Source: an uncultured Ruminococcus sp. (GTDB taxonomy: Bacteria; Bacillota; Clostridia; Oscillospirales; Acutalibacteraceae). Taken from it: a stretch of DNA of 29,219 bases. Each line of letters opens with the position of its first letter. Positions within the stretch are counted from its first letter, which is position 1. The stretch is from positions 1-29,219 of the forward strand of contig CAMGGF010000002.1 in assembly GCA_946055445.1 (NCBI GenBank). Reading direction: 5' to 3'. This document shows, piece after piece, positions 1 to 7,979 of this stretch. The translations under genes and the position numbers were made by a program. The notes beneath the pieces are model-generated. The model did no database searches. It was not told the DNA's origin and worked only from the letters and a program-made list of their open reading frames with translations.

Positions 1-165
1 GATGCCATTAAAGCCGCGCTGTTCCCCGAAAAAACCGATTATTATTTCTTCGCGCACGATGTCAACAAAAAACTCTATCTTGCGCGCAATGACAGTGAGC
101 GCCGTTCGAACAATTTGGCAATTTTGAATGCCAACAGCGAAGCGGAAAAGAAGAAAAGCAACTAA
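1..165 (+). CDS. mltG: Endolytic murein transglycosylase, MltG/YceG-like (C-terminal end only)
   Basis: The first 54 codons in frame 1 are the end of a gene that begins before the window. They encode a stretch with AALFPEKTDYYFFAHD, which resembles the closing segment of YceG/MltG proteins (pattern AALNP...DYLYFV). A charged tail ending EAEKKKSN precedes the TAA. MltG is a membrane-anchored lytic transglycosylase that cuts nascent glycan strands and helps set their length. The catalytic Glu and the membrane anchor lie outside the window and cannot be checked. The next gene starts 26 bases later on the same strand, and mltG followed closely by U32 peptidase genes is a familiar Firmicutes arrangement, which supports the call. 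Confidence 0.72.
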   Translation, partial: DAIKAALFPEKTDYYFFAHDVNKKLYLARNDSERRSNNLAILNANSEAEKKKSN

Positions 166-191
166 CAATTTTTAAAGGCAGGAATACCGTT

Positions 192-1415
192 ATGAACCGA
201 AAACCCGAATTGCTTTGCCCCGCAGGGGACAGAGAACGCTTTGACGCGGCAGTACGCTTCGGCGCCGATGCCGTCTACCTCGGCGCAACAGCATTCGGTA
301 TGCGGGCAGGTCCGAAAAATTTTACGTTTCCCGAATTGGAAAGTGCCGTCCGCACCGCACACGAACACGGCGTAAAGGTGTATTTAACCTGCAACACACT
401 TCCGCGAAATGACGAAATCGCCGCCTTGCCCGCCTTTCTCGAAACGGCGGCAGGGTGCGGGGTAGATGCGTTTATCGTTGCCGATTTCGGCGTGCTTTCG
501 CTTTGCAAGCAGTATGCGCCGAAAGTCCCTGTGCACATTTCCACGCAGGCGGGCATTGTAAACTTCGTGACGGCACAGCAATTTTACAACCTCGGTGCTT
601 CGCGCATTGTGACGGCGCGGGAATTGAGCCTCACGGATATTGCCGAAATCCGCTTAAAAACGCCGAAAGAATTGGAAATCGAGTGTTTTGTGCACGGCGC
701 GATGTGCGTTTCTTTTTCGGGCAGATGTTTGCTTTCCAATTATCTGTTAAACCGCGACGCCAACCGTGGCGCGTGTGCGCAACCGTGCCGCTGGGAATAC
801 GCGTTGATGGAAAAAAGCCGTGCGGGGCAGTATTTCCCCATCGGCGAGGACGAAGCAGGTACCTATATTCTCAATTCCAAAGATATGTGTATGATAGAGC
901 ACATTCCCGAACTCGTCAAAGCGGGGGTGGACAGTTTTAAAATCGAGGGCAGAGCGAAATCAGCCTATTACACAGCGGTCATTACCAATGCCTATCGCGC
1001 GGCGATTGACGGGTATATTCAAAATCCGTCGCCCGACTACAAACCCGCACCGTGGATTTTGGAAGAACCGCGAAAGGTAAGTTACCGTGAATATTGCACG
1101 GGATTTTACTTCGGCGCGCCCGAAGCGGACGCCAATATCAGTTACGAGGGCGGTTACCGCCGTGAATGGGATGTTTGCGCCGTGGTTACGGGCAGTGACG
1201 GGGATACAATCTTTGCCGAACAGCGCAACAAGTTTTGCGTCGGCGATACTGTGGAACTTTTGGAATGCGGCAAGGCTCCCGTACAGTTTACGGTGGCGTC
1301 GCTTGCCGATGCAAATGGCGAGCCGATTGAAAATTGCCCGCATCCGATGATGCAAATTCAGTTAAAAAGCAGTTTGCGCCCATCGGCAGGGGCGCTTTTG
1401 CGAAAGCAGGCATAA
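192..1415 (+). CDS. Peptidase U32 family protein, probable tRNA uridine-34 hydroxylation factor (TrhP type)
   Basis: A 407-residue protein starting MNRKPELLCPAGDRERF, the usual U32 opening (ELL.PAG). Around residues 165-185 it carries the family signature, seen as ECFVHGAMCVSFSGRCLLS, followed by the NRGACAQPCRW cysteine cluster. Although named peptidases, the characterised members of this type (E. coli YegQ/TrhP and the Bacillus YrrN/YrrO pair) are needed for prephenate-dependent 5-hydroxyuridine at tRNA position 34, so I infer that role rather than proteolysis. The start is the first ATG after a purine-rich AGGCAGGA site. It follows the mltG end and is followed two bases later by the next gene, so the three are probably cotranscribed. 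U32 membership is near certain; the exact substrate is inferred. Confidence 0.92.
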   Translation: MNRKPELLCPAGDRERFDAAVRFGADAVYLGATAFGMRAGPKNFTFPELESAVRTAHEHGVKVYLTCNTLPRNDEIAALPAFLETAAGCGVDAFIVADFGVLSLCKQYAPKVPVHISTQAGIVNFVTAQQFYNLGASRIVTARELSLTDIAEIRLKTPKELEIECFVHGAMCVSFSGRCLLSNYLLNRDANRGACAQPCRWEYALMEKSRAGQYFPIGEDEAGTYILNSKDMCMIEHIPELVKAGVDSFKIEGRAKSAYYTAVITNAYRAAIDGYIQNPSPDYKPAPWILEEPRKVSYREYCTGFYFGAPEADANISYEGGYRREWDVCAVVTGSDGDTIFAEQRNKFCVGDTVELLECGKAPVQFTVASLADANGEPIENCPHPMMQIQLKSSLRPSAGALLRKQA

Positions 1416-1417
1416 AA

Positions 1418-2287
1418 ATGCAAACCGATTTCATTTTGGATTTCTGTGAAAAAATCGAATTGCCGCCCGAAGCGCGCGAAACGGCGCTTCGGGCGCTTTC
1501 ACATTGGGAAAAACCTTTGCTTCGCGCAGTAGAGCGTTCAAATTTAGAGCATCTTTCTGCCTGTAATCGCCGTTTGCGCCTGAACCGCAAAAAGGGCGCG
1601 GCGTTTTGCTTGGCGTTTTGCCTTTTGCAAGCGCAACGGGCGTATGCAGAATATAAAACCCGCGGGATTCCCGATGAAATCTATTATGACACTATGCGTG
1701 ACATCACCGTGTGGGTCAATACGCTTCAAAAAGAGGAAAATATTGTCGGTCTTGCCGAAATTTCGTGGTTGCGGCATTCCCTGTATTTGAATTTGTTTCG
1801 CATCGGGCGATTGCAGTATCAGTTTTTCACAACCAATCATCTTTTGTCGGGGCTGTCCCCGGGAAAGGCATATCCCATCAAAAGCGGTGAGCCGGTGCTC
1901 AATCTGCATATACCCGAAGACGGCAGGCTGTCGCCGGAAGATTGCCGCAAATCTCTGTCGGCGGCCAAAGCATTTTTCGAAACCTATTATCCGCAGTATG
2001 ATTACAAGGGCTTTGTGTGCGACAGTTGGCTGTTAGACTGCCACAATGCCGAATTTATGCGCCCCGATTCGAATATTGTCCGTTTCAGAGAACTGTTTGA
2101 CGCAGTGTATCAAACCGCCGCGCCGATGAACGAAATTACGCGCCGCCTTTGGGGGGAACTGACCGTTTCCAAAGCCAAAATTGCCGCATTCCCCGAAAAT
2201 ACCGATTTGCAAAAACGCACCAAAGCCTATTTGCTCTCGGGCGGTAAAACGGGCAACGGCTACGGATTCATCCGAAAACAATCCTAA
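1418..2287 (+). CDS. Acyltransferase-like protein (DUF5596 / GNAT-like C-terminal domain)
   Basis: A 289-residue protein. I place the start at the ATG at 1418, two bases after the stop of the U32 gene. An in-frame upstream ATG at 1334 would overlap that gene by 82 bases and has no better ribosome site. The N-terminal half is helical and basic. The second half contains GFVCDSWLLDCHNAEFM then DSNIVRFRELF, the pattern of the GNAT-like C-terminal domain found in uncharacterised Clostridia and Actinobacteria acyltransferases. The likely chemistry is acyl transfer from acyl-CoA, but no substrate is known and I see no obvious acetyl-CoA loop. Compact packing suggests cotranscription with the U32 gene. 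A strong hairpin follows 24 bases after the stop. Confidence 0.72.
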   Translation: MQTDFILDFCEKIELPPEARETALRALSHWEKPLLRAVERSNLEHLSACNRRLRLNRKKGAAFCLAFCLLQAQRAYAEYKTRGIPDEIYYDTMRDITVWVNTLQKEENIVGLAEISWLRHSLYLNLFRIGRLQYQFFTTNHLLSGLSPGKAYPIKSGEPVLNLHIPEDGRLSPEDCRKSLSAAKAFFETYYPQYDYKGFVCDSWLLDCHNAEFMRPDSNIVRFRELFDAVYQTAAPMNEITRRLWGELTVSKAKIAAFPENTDLQKRTKAYLLSGGKTGNGYGFIRKQS

Positions 2288-2311
2288 AATACAAACAGAA
2301 CGATTAAAACC

Positions 2312-2349
2312 AACACCTTCGTTTCATACTAAAACGGAGGTGTTTTTTT
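2312..2349 (+). terminator. Terminator-like hairpin that contains the ribosome site of the next gene
   Basis: Arms 2312-2324 (AACACCTTCGTTT) and 2332-2344 (AAACGGAGGTGTT) pair over 13 positions with one G-T wobble around a 7-base loop. A run of seven T's (2343-2349) follows and the next ATG begins at 2350. This has the full form of an intrinsic terminator, but its 3' arm is also the GGAGG ribosome site of the penicillin-binding protein. There is no room for a promoter between hairpin and start codon, so the next gene must be transcribed through this structure. Confidence 0.8.
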
Positions 2350-3954
2350 ATGCAAAAGCGTGTGTGTGCGCTGTTTTTCCTGTTTGCACTTTGTATCGGT
2401 ATGCTCTGTGTGCATATGCTGACGGTGCTGGAACAAAACGGCAGTGCAAGCGCCGTCCGTGCGAACAATACCGTGTCCGCCGTGGTGGGCGAAACACGCG
2501 GATATATTTATGACCGCAATTTACAGCCGCTTGTCAACCGCGAAACGGAATTGACCGTTGCGTTAAAACCGACTTTTTCCGCCCTTTTTGCTGTGGATGC
2601 GGTGCTTTCGGAAACCGCGGGAAAAGATGCGCTTTACGAAACCGTTGCAAGCGGCAAAATCGCTGTTGCCGCTGCAAATGTGCCGTTGTGTGTCGGCGAG
2701 GCGAAAACCGTCTCGAAGGTGTTGCGCTACGGCACCAAGCCCACCGCCGTGCATATTATCGGCTATGTCAACGGCGACGGGGAAGGCGTTTGCGGAATAG
2801 AGCAGTATTATAATGACGATTTAAAAAAGGCAAACGGCGTTTTGCGCGCATACTGCGCGACGGATGCAAAAGGCAGGCTGTTAGACGGCACGGCATTGGA
2901 ATTTACCGCAGACAACTACAACAATCCTGCGGGCGTGGCATTGACAATCGATACCCGCATACAGGAAATTGTCGAAACCGCTTTGCAAAAATTTCAAATT
3001 GAAAAAGGCGCCGTGGTGGTGCTTTCTACGGACACTTCGGAGATTTTGGCAATGGCAAGCACGCCGACCTATGACCCCAATCGCCCCGCGGATTATTTAG
3101 ACGACGGCAATGCGCCGTTTTTAAACCGTGCCGTCACACCGTATTCCGTCGGCTCCGTGTTCAAAGCCGTGGTCGCCGCCGCCGCGCTGGAAAACGGACA
3201 GGCGGAAACATTTTCCTATACCTGCACAGGCGCGTATACCATTGGGCAAACCGTGTTCCGCTGTCATATGCACGCGGGGCACGGCGCGCAGAATATGCCG
3301 CAGGCAATGTCCAATTCCTGTAACCCGTATTTTATTGCTTTGGCGCGCAATACAGGTGTGAACCCTATTTGTTCTATGGCGCAAAATCTCGGTTTGGGCG
3401 CGCGTGTGGAATTGGCGGACGGTTTTTACACAACACCCGGCACAATGCCCGCCGCAGAGACGCTCACCGCCCCGCAAGACCTTGCCAATTTGGCGTTTGG
3501 ACAAGGCGAACTTTTGGCGTCACCCTTGCAAATGACCGCCGTGTATGCCGCGATTGCCAACGGCGGGGTGTATCGCGCCCCAAGTTTGATGTATGCAAAA
3601 ACAGATGCGGCAAAAGAGGTGTATCAGCGCGCCTTTTTACCGCCGACACGCCGTGCCATGTCCGAAGACACGGCGAAACGCGTCGGGGCACTGCTGTACT
3701 ATGCGGTGGAAAACGGCAGCGGCAAACGCGCAAAACCGCAAAACTGTTCTGCGGCGGGCAAAACCGCCACGGCACAAAGCGGCTGGATTGCCGAAGACGG
3801 AACCGAAATCACGCAGTCTTGGTTTTGCGGCTATTTTCCGTATGAATCGCCGCAATATGCCGTAACGGTGCTCAAAGAAAACGGCGAGGGCGGTTCTGCC
3901 GACTGCGCGCCCGTTTTTCAATATATAGCCGATTCCATTTGGAATTTGCAGTAG
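2350..3954 (+). CDS. Penicillin-binding transpeptidase (class B-like PBP)
   Basis: A 534-residue protein with one N-terminal membrane segment (about residues 5-27) and an extracytoplasmic D,D-transpeptidase domain that cross-links peptidoglycan. Active-site motifs are visible in order: SxxK at Ser269-Val-Phe-Lys272, SxN at Ser323-Cys-Asn325, and a KTG-box variant Lys471-Thr-Ala (KTATAQ). The N-terminal dimerisation region begins RGYIYDRNLQPLVN, as in FtsI/SpoVD-type PBPs, but the protein is short and has no PASTA domain at its end. Whether it serves division, elongation or sporulation cannot be decided here; the small size and lack of PASTA argue against SpoVD. GGAGG sits 9 bases before the ATG, inside a hairpin. 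It is followed by the promoter region of the fructose operon. Confidence 0.93.
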   Translation: MQKRVCALFFLFALCIGMLCVHMLTVLEQNGSASAVRANNTVSAVVGETRGYIYDRNLQPLVNRETELTVALKPTFSALFAVDAVLSETAGKDALYETVASGKIAVAAANVPLCVGEAKTVSKVLRYGTKPTAVHIIGYVNGDGEGVCGIEQYYNDDLKKANGVLRAYCATDAKGRLLDGTALEFTADNYNNPAGVALTIDTRIQEIVETALQKFQIEKGAVVVLSTDTSEILAMASTPTYDPNRPADYLDDGNAPFLNRAVTPYSVGSVFKAVVAAAALENGQAETFSYTCTGAYTIGQTVFRCHMHAGHGAQNMPQAMSNSCNPYFIALARNTGVNPICSMAQNLGLGARVELADGFYTTPGTMPAAETLTAPQDLANLAFGQGELLASPLQMTAVYAAIANGGVYRAPSLMYAKTDAAKEVYQRAFLPPTRRAMSEDTAKRVGALLYYAVENGSGKRAKPQNCSAAGKTATAQSGWIAEDGTEITQSWFCGYFPYESPQYAVTVLKENGEGGSADCAPVFQYIADSIWNLQ

Positions 3955-3970
3955 TTTGCGCGTTTTTGCA

Positions 3971-4003
3971 AAAATATTTGAAATATTTTGAAAGAATTTG
4001 AAA
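3971..4003. promoter_or_regulatory. Candidate operator: helically phased TTTGAAA repeats and a 19-bp palindrome
   Basis: Three copies of TTTGAAA start at 3977, 3987 and 3997, exactly 10 bp apart, so they lie on one face of the DNA just upstream of the -35 box. The first two are nested in a perfect 19-bp palindrome, AAAATATTT-G-AAATATTTT (3971-3989). DeoR-family repressors commonly bind short AT-rich repeats near their own promoters, so this is a natural candidate site for the FruR-like protein encoded directly downstream. The repeats are visible; the protein that binds is inferred. Some A/T clustering is expected by chance in a promoter upstream region. Confidence 0.5.
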
Positions 4004-4011
4004 GAAAATGC

Positions 4012-4040
4012 TTGACTTTGCGCAAAAATGGTGATATATT
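4012..4040 (+). promoter_or_regulatory. Sigma-A-type promoter of the fruRKA-ptsHI operon
   Basis: TTGACT at 4012-4017 and TATATT at 4035-4040 are separated by 17 bp, a near-consensus housekeeping promoter. The start codon of fruR is at 4076 with AAGGAGAG at 4061-4068, giving a leader of about 30 bases. I see no other promoter of this quality before the end of ptsI. Confidence 0.87.
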
Positions 4041-4075
4041 TCAGGTAGACACAGTAAGGTAAGGAGAGAAATACT

Positions 4076-4831
4076 ATGCTGACGGAAGAAAGATTTGCTG
4101 CTATCTTACGGGAATTAAAAAGCAAAGGTGCGGTTACGGTGACCGAACTTTCCGAAAAACTCGGTATTTCCGAATCCACCGTCCGCCGCGATTTGCAAAG
4201 TTTGGATGCGCGCGGTTTGCTCAGAAAGGTGCACGGCGGCGCAACGGTTTGTGATACTGTCGGGTTTCAATCCGATGAGGCGGATGTTTCCACAAAATCC
4301 GCGCTGTATGTGGAGGAAAAAGAAAAAATTGCCCGCTATGCGGCGTCTTTAATCTCCGATGAAGATTTTGTGTATCTCGATGCGGGCACCACCACCGAAA
4401 AAATGATTTCGTATTTAGACAGTTCCGTGCGCGCCGCCTTTGTAACCAACGGCATTGTGCACGCGAAAAAACTGATACAAAAAGGCTTGCGCGCATACAT
4501 TATCGGCGGACAGTTGAAACTTTCCACCGAAGCGGTTATCGGTGCGGTTGCCGTCAACAATTTGAAACAGTACAATTTCACGAAAGCCTTTATGGGTGCA
4601 AACGGCATCACCGTATCGCAGGGCTTTACAACGCCCGATACGGAAGAGGGACTCTTGAAAGCCGAAGCGGTCAACCGTTCCTATATGACCTATGTGCTTG
4701 CAGATAGTTCCAAATTCAATAAGGTATTTTCGGTCACTTTTGCACCGATTGAAAAAGCGTGTATTCTCACCGACCGTTTGCCGGACGGCGACTATAAAGA
4801 ACATACCGTTGTGCGGGAGGTGACAGAATGA
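4076..4831 (+). CDS. fruR: DeoR/GlpR-family transcriptional regulator of the fructose operon
   Basis: A 251-residue protein. An N-terminal winged helix-turn-helix (about residues 5-57) shows the DeoR signature VTVTELSEKLGISESTVRRDL followed by the KVHGGA wing. The C-terminal DeoRC sensor domain includes the AGTTTEKM loop, the usual sugar-phosphate pocket. Members next to fruK normally respond to fructose 1-phosphate and repress or activate the operon; that ligand is inferred from context. The start codon at 4076 follows AAGGAGAG at ideal distance. The gene overlaps fruK by four bases (ATGA), showing translational coupling, so the regulator controls its own transcript. Candidate binding repeats lie directly upstream of the promoter. 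Confidence 0.93.
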   Translation: MLTEERFAAILRELKSKGAVTVTELSEKLGISESTVRRDLQSLDARGLLRKVHGGATVCDTVGFQSDEADVSTKSALYVEEKEKIARYAASLISDEDFVYLDAGTTTEKMISYLDSSVRAAFVTNGIVHAKKLIQKGLRAYIIGGQLKLSTEAVIGAVAVNNLKQYNFTKAFMGANGITVSQGFTTPDTEEGLLKAEAVNRSYMTYVLADSSKFNKVFSVTFAPIEKACILTDRLPDGDYKEHTVVREVTE

Positions 4832-5733
4832 TTTATACGGTAACCTTTAATCCTGCGCTGGACTATGTTGTGCGTCTGCCGAAATTGACGCTCGGCGAAG
4901 TCAACCGCACCGAAACGGATACCCTCTGTTTTGGGGGCAAAGGCATCAATGTTTCGGCGGTTTTAAAAGAACTCGGGGTGGAAAGCGTTGCGCTCGGCTT
5001 TACCGCAGGCTTTACAGGTAAGGCACTGACGGCGGCAGTGGAAAAAGCCGGTATTCAGACCGATTTTATCGAACTGCCCGCAGGCAATACGCGCATCAAT
5101 GTCAAAATCAAAGCCCAAAGCGAAACCGATATTAACGCGGGCGGGCCGCCCGTCCCGCAAGAAGCGTTTGCCGCCCTTTTGCAAAAGTTAGAAACCTTGC
5201 AGGCAGGCGATACACTTTGTCTGTCGGGCAGTATTCCGAACGCACTCCCCGAAAACACATACGAAACGATTTTTGAGCATCTTTGCGGAAAAGGCATTCG
5301 CTTTGCGGTAGATGCCACGGGGGAACTGCTTCTGCGCGTTTTGCGGTTTCATCCGTTTCTCATCAAACCCAATCATCACGAACTTGCCGAAATGCTCGGC
5401 AGAGATTTGCCGACCGAAGCGGATTTGTTTCAAGGTGCCGCCGAATTGCAGGCACGCGGGGCTGAAAATGTGCTGGTTTCCCGCGCGGGTGCGGGCGCAC
5501 TGCTCTTGACCGAAACGGGAGAGCGCTATTCGGTGCCCGCCATAAGCGGAACGGTGCAAAATTCCGTCGGCGCAGGCGACTCTATGGTCGCGGGATTCCT
5601 CGCGGGGTATTTGCAAAAAGGCGATTATCGGTATGCACTGCAACTCGGCTCTGCGGCAGGCAGTGCAACCGCATTTTCCGAAGGTCTTGCAAAACAACAA
5701 ACCATTTTAGAAATTATGCAGAAAATGCAATAA
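4828..5733 (+). CDS. fruK: 1-phosphofructokinase (PfkB family)
   Basis: A 301-residue PfkB-type kinase that phosphorylates fructose 1-phosphate, the product of the fructose PTS, to fructose 1,6-bisphosphate for glycolysis. The N-terminus MIYTVTFNPALDYVV is typical of FruK/LacC-type enzymes. The substrate-site glycine pair appears as GGKGINVSAVLKELG near residues 32-46. The C-terminal PfkB signature is SVGAGDSMVAGFLAGYL, with the catalytic Asp in GAGD. Length matches the family (about 300-310). The gene starts inside the stop of fruR (ATGA) and ends 18 bases before fruA. The neighbours make fructose 1-phosphate the expected substrate rather than tagatose 6-phosphate. Confidence 0.95.
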   Translation: MIYTVTFNPALDYVVRLPKLTLGEVNRTETDTLCFGGKGINVSAVLKELGVESVALGFTAGFTGKALTAAVEKAGIQTDFIELPAGNTRINVKIKAQSETDINAGGPPVPQEAFAALLQKLETLQAGDTLCLSGSIPNALPENTYETIFEHLCGKGIRFAVDATGELLLRVLRFHPFLIKPNHHELAEMLGRDLPTEADLFQGAAELQARGAENVLVSRAGAGALLLTETGERYSVPAISGTVQNSVGAGDSMVAGFLAGYLQKGDYRYALQLGSAAGSATAFSEGLAKQQTILEIMQKMQ

Positions 5734-5751
5734 AGGGAAGGAGACTTTTTT

Positions 5752-7674
5752 ATGCGTATTTTGGATTTACTCAAAAAAGAAGCGGTTTTGCTGCACGCAG
5801 AAATCACGGATAAGCAAAACGCTGTGGACACGCTGATTTCTCTGCACGAACAGGCGGGGAATTTGACCGATGCCGCGCAGTACAAAGCGGATATTTTGGC
5901 GCGCGAGGCATTGGGTACAACCGCAATCGGCGAGGGTATTGCCGTGCCGCACGCCAAAAGTGCGGCAGTAAAATCACCGGCGCTCGCCGCCATAACCGTG
6001 CCGAACGGTGTGGATTACGACGCACCCGACGGGAAACGGGCAAGACTGTTGTTTATGATTGCCGCCACACCCGACGGCGATGTACATTTGGAAATTCTTT
6101 CCAGACTAATGGTTATGCTGATGGAGCCCGAATTTTCCGAAAGCCTGATGCAAGCAAAAACCACAGACGAGTTTTTATCGTTAATTGACCGAAAAGAACG
6201 CGAAAAATACCCCGACGAGCCGAAAGCGGAAACACCGAAAAAAGAGGGCTATCGCATTTTGGCGGTTACAGCCTGCCCCACGGGCATTGCCCACACCTAT
6301 ATGGCGGCGGAAGCACTCGAAAAAGCAGGTGCAAAATTAGGCTATCCTTTGAAAGCGGAAACCAACGGTTCGGGCGGCGCAAAAAATGTGCTGACCAAAA
6401 AAGAAATTGCCGAATGTGACGGCATTATCGTCGCCGCCGACAAAAATGTCGAAATGGCGCGGTTTGACGGCAAACCCGTGTTAAAGGTGTCCGTTTCCAG
6501 CGGCATCAACAAACCCGAAGAACTGATACAAAAAATCGTAGAAGGCAAAGCGTCTGTGTATCACCACAACGGCGAAAAAGACGAAAGCGGCGACGCGGAC
6601 GAAAAAGAAAGCGCGGGCAGAAAAGTGTATAAACACCTGATGAACGGTGTTTCGCATATGTTGCCCTTTGTCGTTGGCGGCGGCGTGCTGATTGCACTCG
6701 GTTTCCTTATAGATACCATTGCAGGCAATGCAAATGTCGGCGGCAACTTCGGCTTTACGCATCCGGTTGCGTCTGTTGTATTCTGGATTGGTAAAGCGGC
6801 ATTCGCCTTTATGTTACCGATTTTGGCGGGCTATATCGCACAATCCATTGCCGACCGTCCCGGTCTTTTACCCGGTATCGTGGGCGGCTATCTCGCCACC
6901 ACGGGCGCAACGCTTGCCTCTCCCACGGGTAATGATACCGCGGTTTCAGGCTTTCTCGGCGCGTTGCTTGCCGGTTTTGTGGCAGGTATTCTTGTCAATC
7001 TTCTCAAAAAAGCCTTTTCTTGGTTGCCGAAATCGATGGACGGTATCAAGCCCGTATTCCTGTATCCGCTGTTCGGTACATTGCTTATCGGTTTGTTTAT
7101 GCTGTTGATTAACCCCGTAGTCGGCGTACTGAATACCGCCGTTTCCAACGGGCTTTCCTCCCTCGGAAACACCAGCAAATTACTGCTTTCCATTGTACTT
7201 GCAGGAATGATGGCGATTGATATGGGCGGCCCGTTTAATAAAGCGGCGTATGTGTTCGGCACAGCGGCGATTGCCGACGGCAACACCTGGATTATGGCGG
7301 CGGTGATGATAGGCGGTATGGTGCCGCCCATCGCAATCGCACTCGCAACTTCCTTTTTCAAAAATCGCTGGACAAAAGACGAACTGAAAAGCGGCCCTGT
7401 CAATTACCTTATGGGACTTTGCTTCATTACAGAGGGCGCGATTCCCTATGCCGCGTCCGACCCGTTGCGCGTCATTCCTTCTTGCATCGTCGGCTCCGCA
7501 GTTGCAGGTGCAGTCACGGCGCTGTTCGGCTGCACTTGCCCCGCACCCCATGGCGGCATATTCACCTTTGCGGTGGTCGGTAAGCCTTTCGGATATTTGA
7601 TTGCCCTTGTGGCAGGCTCGGTTGTCGGCGCGCTGATGCTGGCACTCCTGAAAAAGAAAAAAACAGAACAGTGA
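5752..7674 (+). CDS. fruA: Fructose-specific PTS transporter EIIABC
   Basis: A 640-residue fusion that imports fructose and phosphorylates it to fructose 1-phosphate. Domains in order: EIIA (about 1-150) with the phospho-acceptor His67 in GIAVPHAKS; a charged linker; EIIB (about 167-265) with the phospho-acceptor Cys175 in VTACPTGIAHT; a second Asp/Glu/Lys-rich linker; and the EIIC membrane domain (about 290-635) with roughly eight to ten hydrophobic segments and the conserved GAIPYAASDP loop. The order A-B-C and the length are those of Firmicutes FruA. The site GGAAGGAG lies just before the ATG. Phosphate would pass from PEP through PtsI and PtsH, encoded immediately downstream, to His67, then Cys175, then the sugar. 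Confidence 0.96.
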   Translation: MRILDLLKKEAVLLHAEITDKQNAVDTLISLHEQAGNLTDAAQYKADILAREALGTTAIGEGIAVPHAKSAAVKSPALAAITVPNGVDYDAPDGKRARLLFMIAATPDGDVHLEILSRLMVMLMEPEFSESLMQAKTTDEFLSLIDRKEREKYPDEPKAETPKKEGYRILAVTACPTGIAHTYMAAEALEKAGAKLGYPLKAETNGSGGAKNVLTKKEIAECDGIIVAADKNVEMARFDGKPVLKVSVSSGINKPEELIQKIVEGKASVYHHNGEKDESGDADEKESAGRKVYKHLMNGVSHMLPFVVGGGVLIALGFLIDTIAGNANVGGNFGFTHPVASVVFWIGKAAFAFMLPILAGYIAQSIADRPGLLPGIVGGYLATTGATLASPTGNDTAVSGFLGALLAGFVAGILVNLLKKAFSWLPKSMDGIKPVFLYPLFGTLLIGLFMLLINPVVGVLNTAVSNGLSSLGNTSKLLLSIVLAGMMAIDMGGPFNKAAYVFGTAAIADGNTWIMAAVMIGGMVPPIAIALATSFFKNRWTKDELKSGPVNYLMGLCFITEGAIPYAASDPLRVIPSCIVGSAVAGAVTALFGCTCPAPHGGIFTFAVVGKPFGYLIALVAGSVVGALMLALLKKKKTEQ

Positions 7675-7685
7675 GGTAAATAAAA

Positions 7686-7955
7686 ATGGTTTCAAAATGC
7701 GTACAGGTCACAAATAAAATGGGCTTTCATATGCGCCCCGCCAATGTGTTTGTCAGTGCAATGGGCAAATACAAATGCGATGTGTTTATCGTTTTTAACG
7801 GCAAAGAAATCAACGGCAAAAGCATTATGAACATTATGGCGTCCTGCATCAAATGCGGCGCCGACATTGAAATTCGCTGTGACGGCGAAGATGAAACCGC
7901 CGCTTTGCAAGAGGCGGTGCAGTTGGTCGAAAGCGGGCTCGGCGACGAGCAGTAA
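7686..7955 (+). CDS. ptsH: Phosphocarrier protein HPr
   Basis: An 89-residue HPr, the small cytoplasmic phosphocarrier between enzyme I and sugar-specific EII proteins. The active-site His15 lies in MGFHMRPAN, with the partner Arg17. Ser46 in GKSIMNIMA is the site phosphorylated by HPr kinase in low-GC Gram-positives, so the protein can take part in carbon catabolite control as well as transport. The sequence is rather Cys-rich for HPr (Cys5, Cys31, and two further cysteines). It begins 11 bases after fruA, with a GAGG site formed around the fruA stop codon. Placement between fruA and ptsI means its level is probably tied to the fructose operon unless other HPr genes exist elsewhere. Confidence 0.96.
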   Translation: MVSKCVQVTNKMGFHMRPANVFVSAMGKYKCDVFIVFNGKEINGKSIMNIMASCIKCGADIEIRCDGEDETAALQEAVQLVESGLGDEQ

Positions 7956-7979
7956 CAGAAAAGCGGAAAAGGTGAGCCT

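Noticed and set aside
3955..3972. Terminator after the penicillin-binding protein gene
   Set aside because: TTTGC/GCAAA is only a 5-bp AT-rich stem with no following T run, so I cannot support it.
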